Source of the DNA: Lutraria lutraria
Taxonomy: Eukaryota; Mollusca; Bivalvia; Venerida; Mactridae
DNA length: 64,000 bases
Assembly: GCA_964023205.1 (NCBI GenBank)
Contig: OZ026835.1
Span: forward strand, 15,210,414 to 15,274,413
Direction of reading: 5' to 3'
The position numbers were made by a program, and so were the translations under genes. Below, in pieces: positions 13,501-25,500 of this stretch. The notes beneath the pieces are model-generated. The model was not told the origin of the DNA, made no database searches, and was given only the letters and a program-made list of their open reading frames with translations. Position 1 is the first letter of the stretch; each line of letters opens with the position of its first letter.

Positions 13501-16500
13501 TTCATTGTAATCAGTGGATACAGGTTGTAATTTCTGTGTTCATGGTATAATAGTGAAATTGAAGTTTATACCAAACAGGTGTACTTTTATTGATAATACT
13601 CTGGTAACCAGGCTCTATACAAACTCTATTAAAAGTCCAGTTTTCAAAGGATTCCAGCAATTATAGAAAACACTAGAGTATCACAAATTGTAATGATGAC
13701 ACAATTTAATATGGTAAAAAAATGATTTAGTTTAAATTAAGATGTATAATCTAGTTCTTATGTATTGATACATGAATGCAAACAAATAAAATGATAATTA
13801 CATCAAACCTACATGCTACACATATCATCGGCTAGCAATCAATTTTTTTATATCATTTCTTTTGATGTGCATCTGATGTTGTTTTTAAGGTTCATGTGGG
13901 GTTCCATTTTGAACTTTGGTGTTTTACTGAGCTTTTTTTGTCTACAGAGTAAGGTCAATTGCCTGTCAGTATTTAACAAGAAAGTTGTCACAAACTGATG
14001 TTGCGCCAGAAAAATTGATTTTATATCTATTTACATAATAATAAAAAAGTCCATACCTGTCTTGTAGTGGTGAACTGTACATCATTGACACCAGCTTTAC
14101 GTATCAAATATTCACCCAGAAATTCCAATGGATTTACCTGTAACATACAAAGTGTTTGGATAATACTTTTTATCACATTTTAATCAATTTGACTTATGCT
14201 TGTAAGTTTAAAATATATCAACCACAACATTGAAGACGTCAATATACAAAGTATATCTTATTAATTATTTAAGCTAAAAAAAAATGGTAGGGTAACCATA
14301 AACGTCTGACATTATGCACACTATCCACTTACGTCTATAAGAGGCCAAAATAACTTAATCAGCAAAACATCATTCATTACACAAGAGAGCAAAGTGAAAC
14401 CATAATTGCCTGAACTTGTATCATATTAAAAAATATCTTTGTATGAAACAAAATAATAACAATACATGTACTTTGGTTATTTTCATTAACCGCCAAACCG
14501 GTGTTGGCAGCGATCTCTGAATAAGGGCCAGCCACCCTGTGAATAAAGGCCATTCTTTTATAAACCATCATAACTATTTTGAACAAAATGACTTACAAAT
14601 AAAGGCTACAGGTTCCTCAACAAAGGTAATTTTATCTTTCCCAAGGGTGGCCTTTGTTCACAGGTTTGAATGTATTGTAAATGCTTAATAATCATCAAAG
14701 TGAAATAGCTAATATTTTGTTGGCTGTTTGAATACTCATTTGAAACTATACTTACCCCATTCTGGTTGCCGAGTTCACACAAGCCTTCAGTAAGAGCTGT
14801 TGTAATATTGTTAACACCACGGATGTCAGTCTGTCCCAGAACACCAAATATAACTTCACCTGTATAACACAATGACATAAATTGATATAAGTTTCACAAA
14901 ATTTTATAATAGATCTAATACATGTGTAACAAGAGTGCCAGGTCACAAAATACACTTGTCAAGGGCCATAATTCAAAAGTGCCTGGGCCACTTATCGAAC
15001 TTGATAGAGATCTCATGGCCATAAATATTTCCATCAAGTTTGGAGAGCATCCAAATAAAACTGTTTGAATTAGAGAGCGGACACCGTTAGGGCCATTTCA
15101 AGTCACTTTGAAACAAAAACAATTCCTGAAAGACAATTACAGATCATACATGTATATAGAGAAATATTCAAAAAATATCATAAAGACTCTGACTTTAAAA
15201 TCTTCATAAAGACAAATAAAGAAATATAAACAAATGGATGCATGTGTGTAGAAAGCCAACATATAAATACAAATTGTACATTGTAAAGATATCATTTTTG
15301 AAAAGGATGCTTCCATTACCTGCCAATTGTGCAGCAATATCTTTATGTGCATTCTCAAAGTATGGTGTAAGAACCTGTCGGCATTTATTCAGTGATTCAG
15401 TAGCTTGATCAGCAGTGTTGGCCCAAACATTTAGTTTACTGTTACAGAAGTATTGATCTGGTGGGGTACCTTCCTTATATGGAAGACACCATTCTGTGTT
15501 AACTGAAATCATAAAAACTTACAGTAAGTGATTATCTTACAACATGTATGCAATAAATACAGCTTGAATTTATTGCTGTTTCTCATTTTTTCGCGACATT
15601 ATCAAAAATGTGGGTGATTGAATAGAATGCTAAAGTAGATCTCATAAACCTTTTTGACAAATAAAGCAATACTCGACCTAAAATAAAAGCAGTTTTCACG
15701 AAAGTATTTTTATCTTTTCATTTAAAACAGCAAAGCTTTCTCTTATTTGATACAAAGAAGCTGAAAGAAAAAATGTTTCAATGCTTCAGTATATATAATA
15801 AGACAAGTAAAGACTAGAAATGATACGTACAGTAACAATACAAAAGATTAATATCATACATTGTGCAAGAATCTAGAATTACACATCCATTACTATCACA
15901 TACCATGATTATATTGACCAATGATACCAGTTGGACTGGAGAATTGAATCCCTGTTATAGATGACAGTTGTACCATCAACTCCATTCCAGATTCTGAGGC
16001 AGCTAATGGTGCAAAGATGTCAAACTGTCCTCCCATCCGAGAGGGTAGAATATGACTGGACACAGTCTCAAAGAATTCACGAGCTTCTGGGTAATCTAGA
16101 TTTTCCAGACTGATATTACAACCATGAACCAGTCTGATATCTCCGGGTAATTCAGAATGTGTAAATATACCAATACTCCTGAAACAGCAGTAACATAATT
16201 ATTTATTGACAGTAAAGAAATTAATTTATCAGGAACCGAAGACATAAATAATTTTTATCATTACTTTATTAAATGATTATCCCAAGTCAATAAGTCATAA
16301 GCCGTTTTGATTTAACATCATGTGCTCTTCAGAAAATCCATGCTTTCTTTTGTTATAATGTTTGTTTATGCTATAAAACATGTTATGTTTTCATGCAATA
16401 AATATTTGTATTGTATCATATATTATAATGAAAATGTATCATATTGAAAATAGGAAATCAGAAAGTGATTCGTAAAGAGATCTCCCATTAGCCATCATTC

Positions 16501-19500
16501 AATGGTGAGAAGACACATAAAGCATTTCATTCTTATGAAATAAAATCACCCAGAAATACAAGAAGAGACATTAGATTTTATGAAAATATCAAAAATAAGA
16601 GACAGACAGTAAAAATATGATGGTTCAATACTTACTGAGCACTTCTTCCTTGTAAAACAGACTCCAGTTTAAGACTGAGAGATTCAGCAGTTGTCCCTTC
16701 ATACTCATACACAATAGGGATCACACCAAACAGTACACCGTCCAATAACAACTGAAATATCAACATGATATATTCAGACCATAAGATGTAAAAAAATGTT
16801 TCTGGTTACATGCTCATTAAAATTTGAGTAGGTAGGTCGGGTTTTTACTGGCTCTTGAAAGAATGTGGTAAAGTAAAATAAGTAAGAAAGTGTGTGTACT
16901 GTCCCTTGGACGAAATAAAAAGTCTAGGGTTGAGGATAGGTTGGGTTACCAGAAAAAAACATTTTTAGGGCTTATTATTCAGTAGAACCTTGATATTAGA
17001 TCCACCTAAACCCTAAAAAAATGTCTTAATATTGAGTTGGACATATTATCAAATAGGATGTTTGTTTGTTTGCTTATTTGAGTTTTATGCCTCTTTTCAA
17101 CAGCCATATGAGGTGAACAGTTTATCTAATCATAGTGGAAAGAACCAGTACTAGACACCCATCCTCCGTAAGCAACTGCCTACTATTTTACATAAAGAGA
17201 CATAGTCGGTAGTAGGGCTCAAACCTTATCAAGTAGGGAAATAAAAGAATACCAGACTGAAGCGATTGTTATGATGAAGTGGTCTCCACAATGAAATTGT
17301 CGCTAATAAAGGTTACACATAATATAAACATAAAGTAGATCAATGTAAAAACGCTTTTACGACCCTCTACGACAAGTCTACAGACACTTTGCTGACCATG
17401 GAAAGACAGGTTTAATCTAATTAAGGGCAATAAAACAATTAGGAGATTAGACCTTATGTGGATTTTGGGAGTGGGGGTCACTTATATAGTAGCTTTTCAA
17501 TGTCTGTAAGTAATTTTATTGCTTCTTTTATAGACATTTTTTATTATTCCGGAAATGTAAAGAAAATCCCAGAAATGTATCAAAAGTACAAGAACTTGTT
17601 TGTTCCTTTTATGTTCTAGCTATGCTATTGTGAATGTGCATACCTCACTAGCTGGTACCCTGGATGATATAAATACAACTCTAGGATTCTGTGGACGCTC
17701 GGTACCAGCAAGAGATGTCTCCTTAGTGTTCCTCAATGTGCCTGGATACATAGATTGACTGCCAGCAAGATTAGGTCTGAAGAAAGAGAGGATGTGATTT
17801 ACAACATGTGACATGGTGCAGTGAAATACGTCTTCAAAAGTATGCTCATTAAAATAGGGTTTGTAGGTCAGCTTTCTTTTTTTTGGTCTTGAAAGGACAT
17901 GGAAAGGTTAAAAAGCAAGAAAATGGATGTACCATTCCTTGGACCTAGTAGAAAGTTTAGGATCGCGGAGAAAAATTAAAGTAGGCCAGGAAACCAGAAA
18001 CCAACAATGTTTTATGTCTAAGTAATAAATCTACAGTTATGAAGTTCATGATCGGTCTTTAGCGCAGATTTCATTAATTTTTGTTTATTATTATTATGCC
18101 AGATAATCATGAATTCAGAATAAATTGGTATTTGATTGATTGCAAAGAAAAATTAACCAAGTTCATGAATCAGGGCACATAATAACATCATAAACAGGAA
18201 CAAACTTCACTTCCTCATAATTTCCCACATATTAACTCATGGTCATTGAGATAAACTAATAAAAAGATGATTATTTCACATGATTTAGCAAACAATATTT
18301 CTATAGTTAGTTTTTTTCTGATAACTACAATGAAGATATGATAAAGGAATAAGAAAACCCCGGTGATAATATATGCACCATAAAAATAAAAACATGTTCC
18401 TTTGTACCAAAGATTACCAAGTACCCCAAAATCTCAGAAACATGACTAGTATAATGAAAATTATTTCAGGATTAAACCAATAAATATAAAGTGCAAAACC
18501 ACCAAACGGGATCTTGTTTTAAACAGAAATAGTCAAAAGAAAACAGCTACCACAAATTACTTTATATGAAGAATTCTAAATAACAGAATGCTATCTAGAC
18601 AAAACTTTCCTTAATAATAATTTGTCTGCTAGATGGTATTTTACCATACTACACTAGATGTTCTATACATTGATATTTTGAAAACTACTCAGGATCACCA
18701 ATACATTGGATTGTACAATAATTATTTATTCACACAGAACAGTGATATTTATCAGAATTACTTCTTCAACAAATTACTCACTACATGAATAATTCAATTA
18801 TAATAATACAAATCTTCAATAAAAGTACAATAAGTAATTCTATTTATTAACAAGAAACAAAGATTTGTATAACAGGAAAAAAACAAGAACTAGAATGCAG
18901 AGGAGTGAGTTCAGAGCAAACCTGTCCTGTGTTGAGCTGCAGGAAAAAATATAACATTGTTAAATAAGAAGTTTTCTTTTATATAAAACTATAATTTTAC
19001 ACTGAGCATAAGCTAGGGGTGTGTGGTGGGGTTATGATCATTGACTGTTAATCACTAGCCTCTCATCATTCCAGGATCAGCTATATTTCCCTTGTGAGGA
19101 AGCTGTTCAGCTAGTTTAGAAAAGATTGTTAATTATGCCTTGATACATGCCCATGGTCTTGCTGGAAAGTTGCCATATGACCTTGACTGTTGGTGCAACA
19201 CAAAAGCACAGAAAATATTATATGACATTAAACGGATGAATAATTTCATACGGATCACCAGGTACATAAATTAACTCATAACTGAGATCACATTGAAATA
19301 TTTATGGCAATCAGCATAAAATCGAACAAACAATATTATCAACTTTAAAATTAACCAATCATTAATTTGAACAATTCAACTGTTGACACATTTCGTAAAT
19401 GAAGTAATGTTAAACATTGTTTGTCACATATGCCAGTTCATTCTCAATCAGCCATTGTTATGACTTGACGATTTCGAATAATAGGTGTGAAAATATGCAC

Positions 19501-22500
19501 AATCTTGATTTAGGCACCAAATAATGTAATCGAATTACACCAGGTATTCGTCAAATCCAATGATTTGTATAACCGGGGTTCGTTGTACCGGTAATTGAGA
19601 TATATAGAGACATAATCAGGGCAGTAGATCTTATTCAAGTAATACTGGGCATTCTGATAATCGGTCGTCGAATAATCAAATTTTTACTGTAATGCAACAA
19701 GTTATGAAAAACACTTCTTAGTAAAAATAAAGTATGTTGCAGTTCCACAGAATAGTAAATTTTCAACATTTGGATAATGATTATATTCCTTGTATCTATT
19801 AGTTTTTTATACAGTACAAGGTGTAAGAGCCAAAATATATTTGAATACAGCTTTGCTAACCTTCCAACCCTATTTTTTTCTGTGATGTTTAAGGAAACAA
19901 GGTATTAATTATTTTGGCCTAACGAGTGGTAAATAAAAATGAACCACAATCACTAAGTACATGTACAAACCTTCTTCCTGCTGTACGATTAGGTGGACAC
20001 CAGTCAGTACCGACAAGCTCATTCATTCGTTGCTCGCGAAGGTTAACAAGGTCATCCTTCAGACTTTCTGTCAAGGTCATTGAACGACCGGTCTGCATCA
20101 GATCATAATCTTCGTCTGACTGAAAAATGTACCAAGTTTCATTAAAATTTTAGCGCATCAGTATCTGAGGTAAGGAATTAGATTTTTATAAGATAAAAAG
20201 AGATTTACAGGTAATCCAAAATATAGGAAAAATAAGACAAGATTTTCTGTAATACAAGGAAATTCCTACTAACATGTTAACTAAATTTTTATCATACATA
20301 ATTAGGAATTCATGAAGACACTTTGTAATATAGATAATATCCACCGATATACATAATGCATGATGAAATAAAATATAAAAATTTTACTGTAAGTGCTCTA
20401 TGTTTTTCCCGTCTTTTTTGTGTAGTCAATCCAAGCTCCATGTCTGGGGTAGTTGTAACATTAGATTTTTTCTTCAATATACCCCAGCGGTTGTGAAATA
20501 ACAAGGCAGACTTGGGCATGTTTGGTTCATTAGGATTAAAGTCATGTAAGAATGCATACATGTTCTTATCTAAATCTTTAGGATGATAATCAGGACCAAC
20601 CCATGGCTGACGAGATGTTAACATTTTATCTGAAAATAAAGATGTGTAAGAATTTAAGTTCATGAACTTTGTTTGTACAATTAAATTTCCACTGATATAG
20701 CTCAGGTAAATCACACATTTTATTAAAATGTATATGGAAGTGCAAGTATATAATTTTTAGTACTTCCTACATATTTCTGTCTGCATCACCTGTCTTAAGC
20801 ATTCAAATTGGCTTCTTTCCTAGACTGGCCGCTTTACACAAATTGATTCGCCAATACCTGATAGACAAGCATCTTTATTATTTGAAGAAAATGGTTAATA
20901 CTAATTAATCAATTATATTGAAGCATATGATATTTTTTTTAAAAACCTGACCAAACCTAACTTTAACATATTTAGATGAATGGATTTTAATTCAGAAATC
21001 TTACTGCTTTCAACAAGAGTAAGTTCTTTCTTTTTAGGTTTCCTTGTCGTCATGTTCCCACCATCACCTCTCATACCATACATAGAGTTCTGGAATCACC
21101 ATCAAATAAATTATTATTTGTCAAGTTCTTATGGTCATTATCAAGACGCTGTGTATTAAAACCAAATTGAAAATCAAAACATTTGTACCGAAATTTTGAT
21201 GAAAATAAAAAAATTTGATTAAAAAATTTTCTATATATATAAGTAAATCAATATCGACACTAGGATAATCAAAATTTGAAGTTCAGGGTAATAACCAATT
21301 ACAAGGGGAGTTCACTCTTGCCAGAAACTGATATTACAGGGGTGGTAACTCCAGTCAATATCAACAGTTCAGAAATGGTAATTTTGAGGCATAAAAAGAT
21401 ACATACAATGTAGATCAATAAGTTTTGTATTTTATGCTGTTTGATAGTACATAGTGCAAAAGTGAAGATAACTTAACTATAGCACAAACTTACATTAGCA
21501 GTAACATAGTCCATTGTTTTAACACAAGCTATATAGTGTCTCTTCCAGGAACCATACTCAAACTCTGATGGTGAATATGGTAAAAACCAACCATACTTCA
21601 TACATTTAGGCATCCATAATACATCCTGAAACAAGATAGAACAGTGTTGTATACAGTCATGCAATTAGCAATAAATAACTAAACATACAGTATGTAAACA
21701 ACACCACATCCAACCTAAAGGTTGTGGCTTCAGGTCATCCTTGTATGGTGTAACCCTACTCAAGAGTTTTTCAGTGGGTCGATTGGTAGGAAATATTATT
21801 TCTTACAATTTAATTTTCATATTTAATCCAAAATACTTGACAGAATGTTTTTTTTATCTAAAAGAATTCTACCTGAAAGGCTAGAAAAAAGTTAGGTAGG
21901 GGCTATTTGGGGAGTCAGTAGCATTACAGCAAACAAAATATTACATTATATAATATATTACATAATATTCTTATATAACAAAAGGCCTTGTAATGAAGCT
22001 GAAACATCTGTACAGTGTGCAAATAAATATTTTGAACTTGTTGTCCAAAATGGTAAAATTCTGTTATTTACCATAACACTATACTTTTATAATTAGTGCT
22101 TGTCCCAGTTAATGTTTCCTGACATTGGATGAATGGCTCAAGTTATATACTGGCTGCATGTTTATGACAATTTGAATGAATCTTTATTTTTCATCACTGT
22201 TCAGAGAGAAAGTTGTTCATTGATAATGAAAGAGCAACATACATGTAGCCCAACACTGCAACCTACCTTTATCAAGATATTGAAATGCAAGTATATCTTA
22301 TATACTTATATAATTGCTCAATACACAGTCTACATGATCATGGCTCTTTTTCAAACCATTCTTTGTCAGTCTTTTTTTAAATAAGAAAAACATAAATTTT
22401 GAAACGCAGGACAGGCAGGGATTTCAAATTTCCAAGTCAATTAGAAAATTATAAATATAACATCACAAATAGATTAAAATAATGAACACAGCACTGTCAC

Positions 22501-25500
22501 CTGATCAGCAAGAAATTTCCAGTTCCACGAAACCTGACCACATCTACTGAGACTTTTAGGTTCCAGAAAAGACATGACATACAATGCCAGAAATCTAGGT
22601 AACACTGTCGCAAAATCTAAATGCTGCAAAGGTACACGCTCTTCGAACCAGTCCTGTATAAACTTGTTCTGTTTGCGGCTACATTGACGAAAAATAAGAT
22701 CAAAGAATCGCTTCCTCTGTGAGTTTGACCACAAATCAAACTGAAATACAAATTATGTAATAATGTAATTATAATACTAAATCATGTATTAAATTTAATT
22801 CTTAACTAGAGGGCCAAGATGGCCCTTGATCGCTCACCTGAGAACAAAAGCACTATAATTAATGACCAGATAATATAGTTTCCACCTCATATAGCCCAAT
22901 TTTACATAGATTTTGAGATCAAAACCAACAATGAAGGTATGTTACTGTTAAACAAGCTAAACGTAGTAAATTTCCTAATCCAAGGGCCCATAACTCTTGA
23001 AGTTGTGACTTAATTCCACCCATAACTAAATTTATCCAAGACCGTAAGGTCCTACACATTCATTGTAAATATGATTAGGATAGGTGAATAAATGAATGCA
23101 CTCCAGTGTAAACAAGCTAAAATATAGCAAATTTTCAAAGTCAAGGGCCCATAACTCTTGAAATTCTGATCCGATTTCGCTCATAATCGAACTTGTTTAA
23201 GATCTTTTGGTTATACACATTTAATGAAAATATGATTAGGATTGGTGAATAAATAAAGGCGCTAGAGTGTAAACGAGCTAAATATAGCAAATTTTCTAAT
23301 TCAAGGGTTCATAACTCTAGAAGTTTATTGTCCGATTTTGCCCATAATCGAACTTAGCCGAGACAATTAAACTTACAAAACAAAACAAGATGTGTTTTTT
23401 AAACACAATGCTGAATTGATTTTATAAAAACGGTTAAAGTTGATACAAACAAACAGACAGGCCAAAAACAATATACCCCAGATCTGTCAATATGATGGCA
23501 TGGAGGTACAATACCCTGTTTAATTAACAAATCTCATTAATGTCGCAGGAAAGTTTCCTTCAATATTCATTTCAACTACATCTTACAGGCTTGCATGCTA
23601 CACCTCATTACAATAATGGGACAGTATGGTAGATCTTATTTTGTCAAAATTACCTAACAATAAAACTGGTTTTCACACAAAAATTACGAATGCAGTCTTA
23701 CATTAACGAAACATAAAAAATTGTCATACTTTATTGATATTTTATGGTTTCATAGATATTGCTGACAGCTTTACCCTCTCGACTTTAAAATGTAAATAAT
23801 AACTTCAAATAAAACTGGACATCAACCGTATTATCACTAAGATGGTATACCAATAGCCCTATCTATGTAGTTTATTCTCAAAAACCAAAACTAGTAGCCA
23901 GGAAAATGGACGATAATGGGCAAATATTCATATTTACCTAACCTTAAAGGGGTAACTGGACTATATAAACCACTAGATGGCGCTGGGGCGGGTTTTTGTA
24001 AATTTTTATGCATGTTTCATATCAGAGAGCCCTTTTTTGAATTTTTAAATAAACTACAGAAAAATAATCTTTGAAAATTCTCACAATGGTAAATTACTCC
24101 ATGTCAAAACATTTCATCCAAAAATCTTTGTAATATATTAGTTCTAAGTGTTACTTTGAGAAAAAGTTTAAACCAGTCCAACAGAAAATTTGAATTTGAA
24201 TTTCCCTGGGAGGTGTGGCTTCTTGCTGATTAACTCTCTGTTTGTAAACAGAGGCACGTGCTATTGTTGAGCAGCCGATGCTTTCTATATAACAGGAGTA
24301 CTTTACTAATCAGTGGTCAGTTAATGACTCACCCATTCTTGTGCTATTTTAAACAACAGAGAGTTTAATTGACAGGTAGTGTTAGGCATATCAGTTTACA
24401 TAGCCCAACCCACAAATACTCGCTGGTATACCAGCGAGAGTTACCCCTTTAAGAGGCAATAAACATATACCGGTACATTAATAAGTGCTGTAAGGTAAAG
24501 TCGTTTAACACTGAACATGAGTCACTATTGAATTAGAACAGAAGTTAATGTTCATAATAATTTTTTACTTGGTTAAGTAATAAGACAGTTGATCTTGCAA
24601 TAAATTATTCAGAATTAAATGTTTTTTAAAGAAAGTTAAGATAAACACAAAATGTAAAGCTCAGTAAATCCTATCCTGCAGAATAGATTTTTAAAAGAAC
24701 CATCTACATACACCTATATGGATCAGTAATAAAAGATACACATTTTAAAGATTAAAATTTGGAAAAACTTTTAGGCATTCATAAAGGTGGCCATTTTAAG
24801 ACATTTGAGAATCGCATACAAGCCGGTATATTGTGGAAGCTAATGACACTGCTGTGATAAGATTATTAAACATCACACAATCAAAACTGTAGGTACATGT
24901 ACTTACCCAATGAGAGACAAGATCTCTTCTTTCAAGAAATATCTAGAGAAAAAAGCAAATAATATAGAAATACAATTAGTTTGTTTATAAAATTTAAACT
25001 TGCACATTTAGCAGCAATAAGACAATTTTAATACATAAATATAATACGTTGCAAGCAATGTGAAGAAGATTTTATCAAAAGTATTAAAGTTTTTTAATAA
25101 GTTTTTGTTTTGTCAATTTTCAAAGGTGGCCTTTCGAACTTCTTTATACAAAAATCTTTGAATTAAGTAAAAACAATACATTTAGGTGTATACAAGTATG
25201 TACCATGGAATACATTAAACCTTTCAACTACAGAGAAACATTAGGTTGGTCAAACCAAGGAAATTTCCAGATTGGATGGGTTTTGAAATTAGCAATTAGA
25301 AGCTTTCTTGAAGTTGTTTTAGACAAACATATACAAAGCTATATTACAAAGGTATTGAATAAAAAAATGATACAGACAAATATATCTATATTTAAGCCAT
25401 TTTCAGATTAGAGCTAGGATACATACATTTTAAAGAGCTTCCACTGCATTATCTTTTCATTTTTTTATAATTAAATAAGATTATATTTAGCAAGTGTAGT

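Larger units (their letters stand above)
10524..13533 (-). other. ECT2L: ECT2L exons 14-18: acidic linker and RhoGEF (DH) domain
   Basis: Exon 13533-13291 encodes a very acidic stretch ([20 protein letters not shown]) followed by a basic helix. Exons 12598-12453, 11950-11882, 11319-11095 and 10680-10524 encode the helical DH core: [20 protein letters not shown] (conserved region 1), then [20 protein letters not shown], and [20 protein letters not shown], the long conserved-region-3 helix that contacts the GTPase in Dbl-family exchange factors. Splits within codons join correctly at each junction, which strongly supports the model. Confidence 0.85.
15904..17776 (-). other. ECT2L: ECT2L exons 8-10: DUF4347-like, Rossmann/caspase-like domain
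   Basis: Three exons (17776-17644, 16751-16636, 16178-15904) encode about 140 residues laid out like DUF4347. They start with a hydrophobic strand ([13 protein letters not shown]), continue through [20 protein letters not shown], then [18 protein letters not shown], and end with [15 protein letters not shown] and [16 protein letters not shown]. In DUF4347 the corresponding blocks are a strand followed by SHG, and later a YGC-type block before a LAxxTG segment. Here the His is kept (THS) but the Cys-bearing block reads FAP, so catalytic residues look lost. The alignment is from memory of the family, not computed. Confidence 0.6.

Noticed and set aside
20310..20714. 134-codon minus-strand frame as an independent gene
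   Set aside because: Only 20388-20629 is real coding sequence (ECT2L exon 6). It starts with GTG, and the ends are intron read-through past an ACA|GTAAAA donor and a TTTTCAG acceptor.
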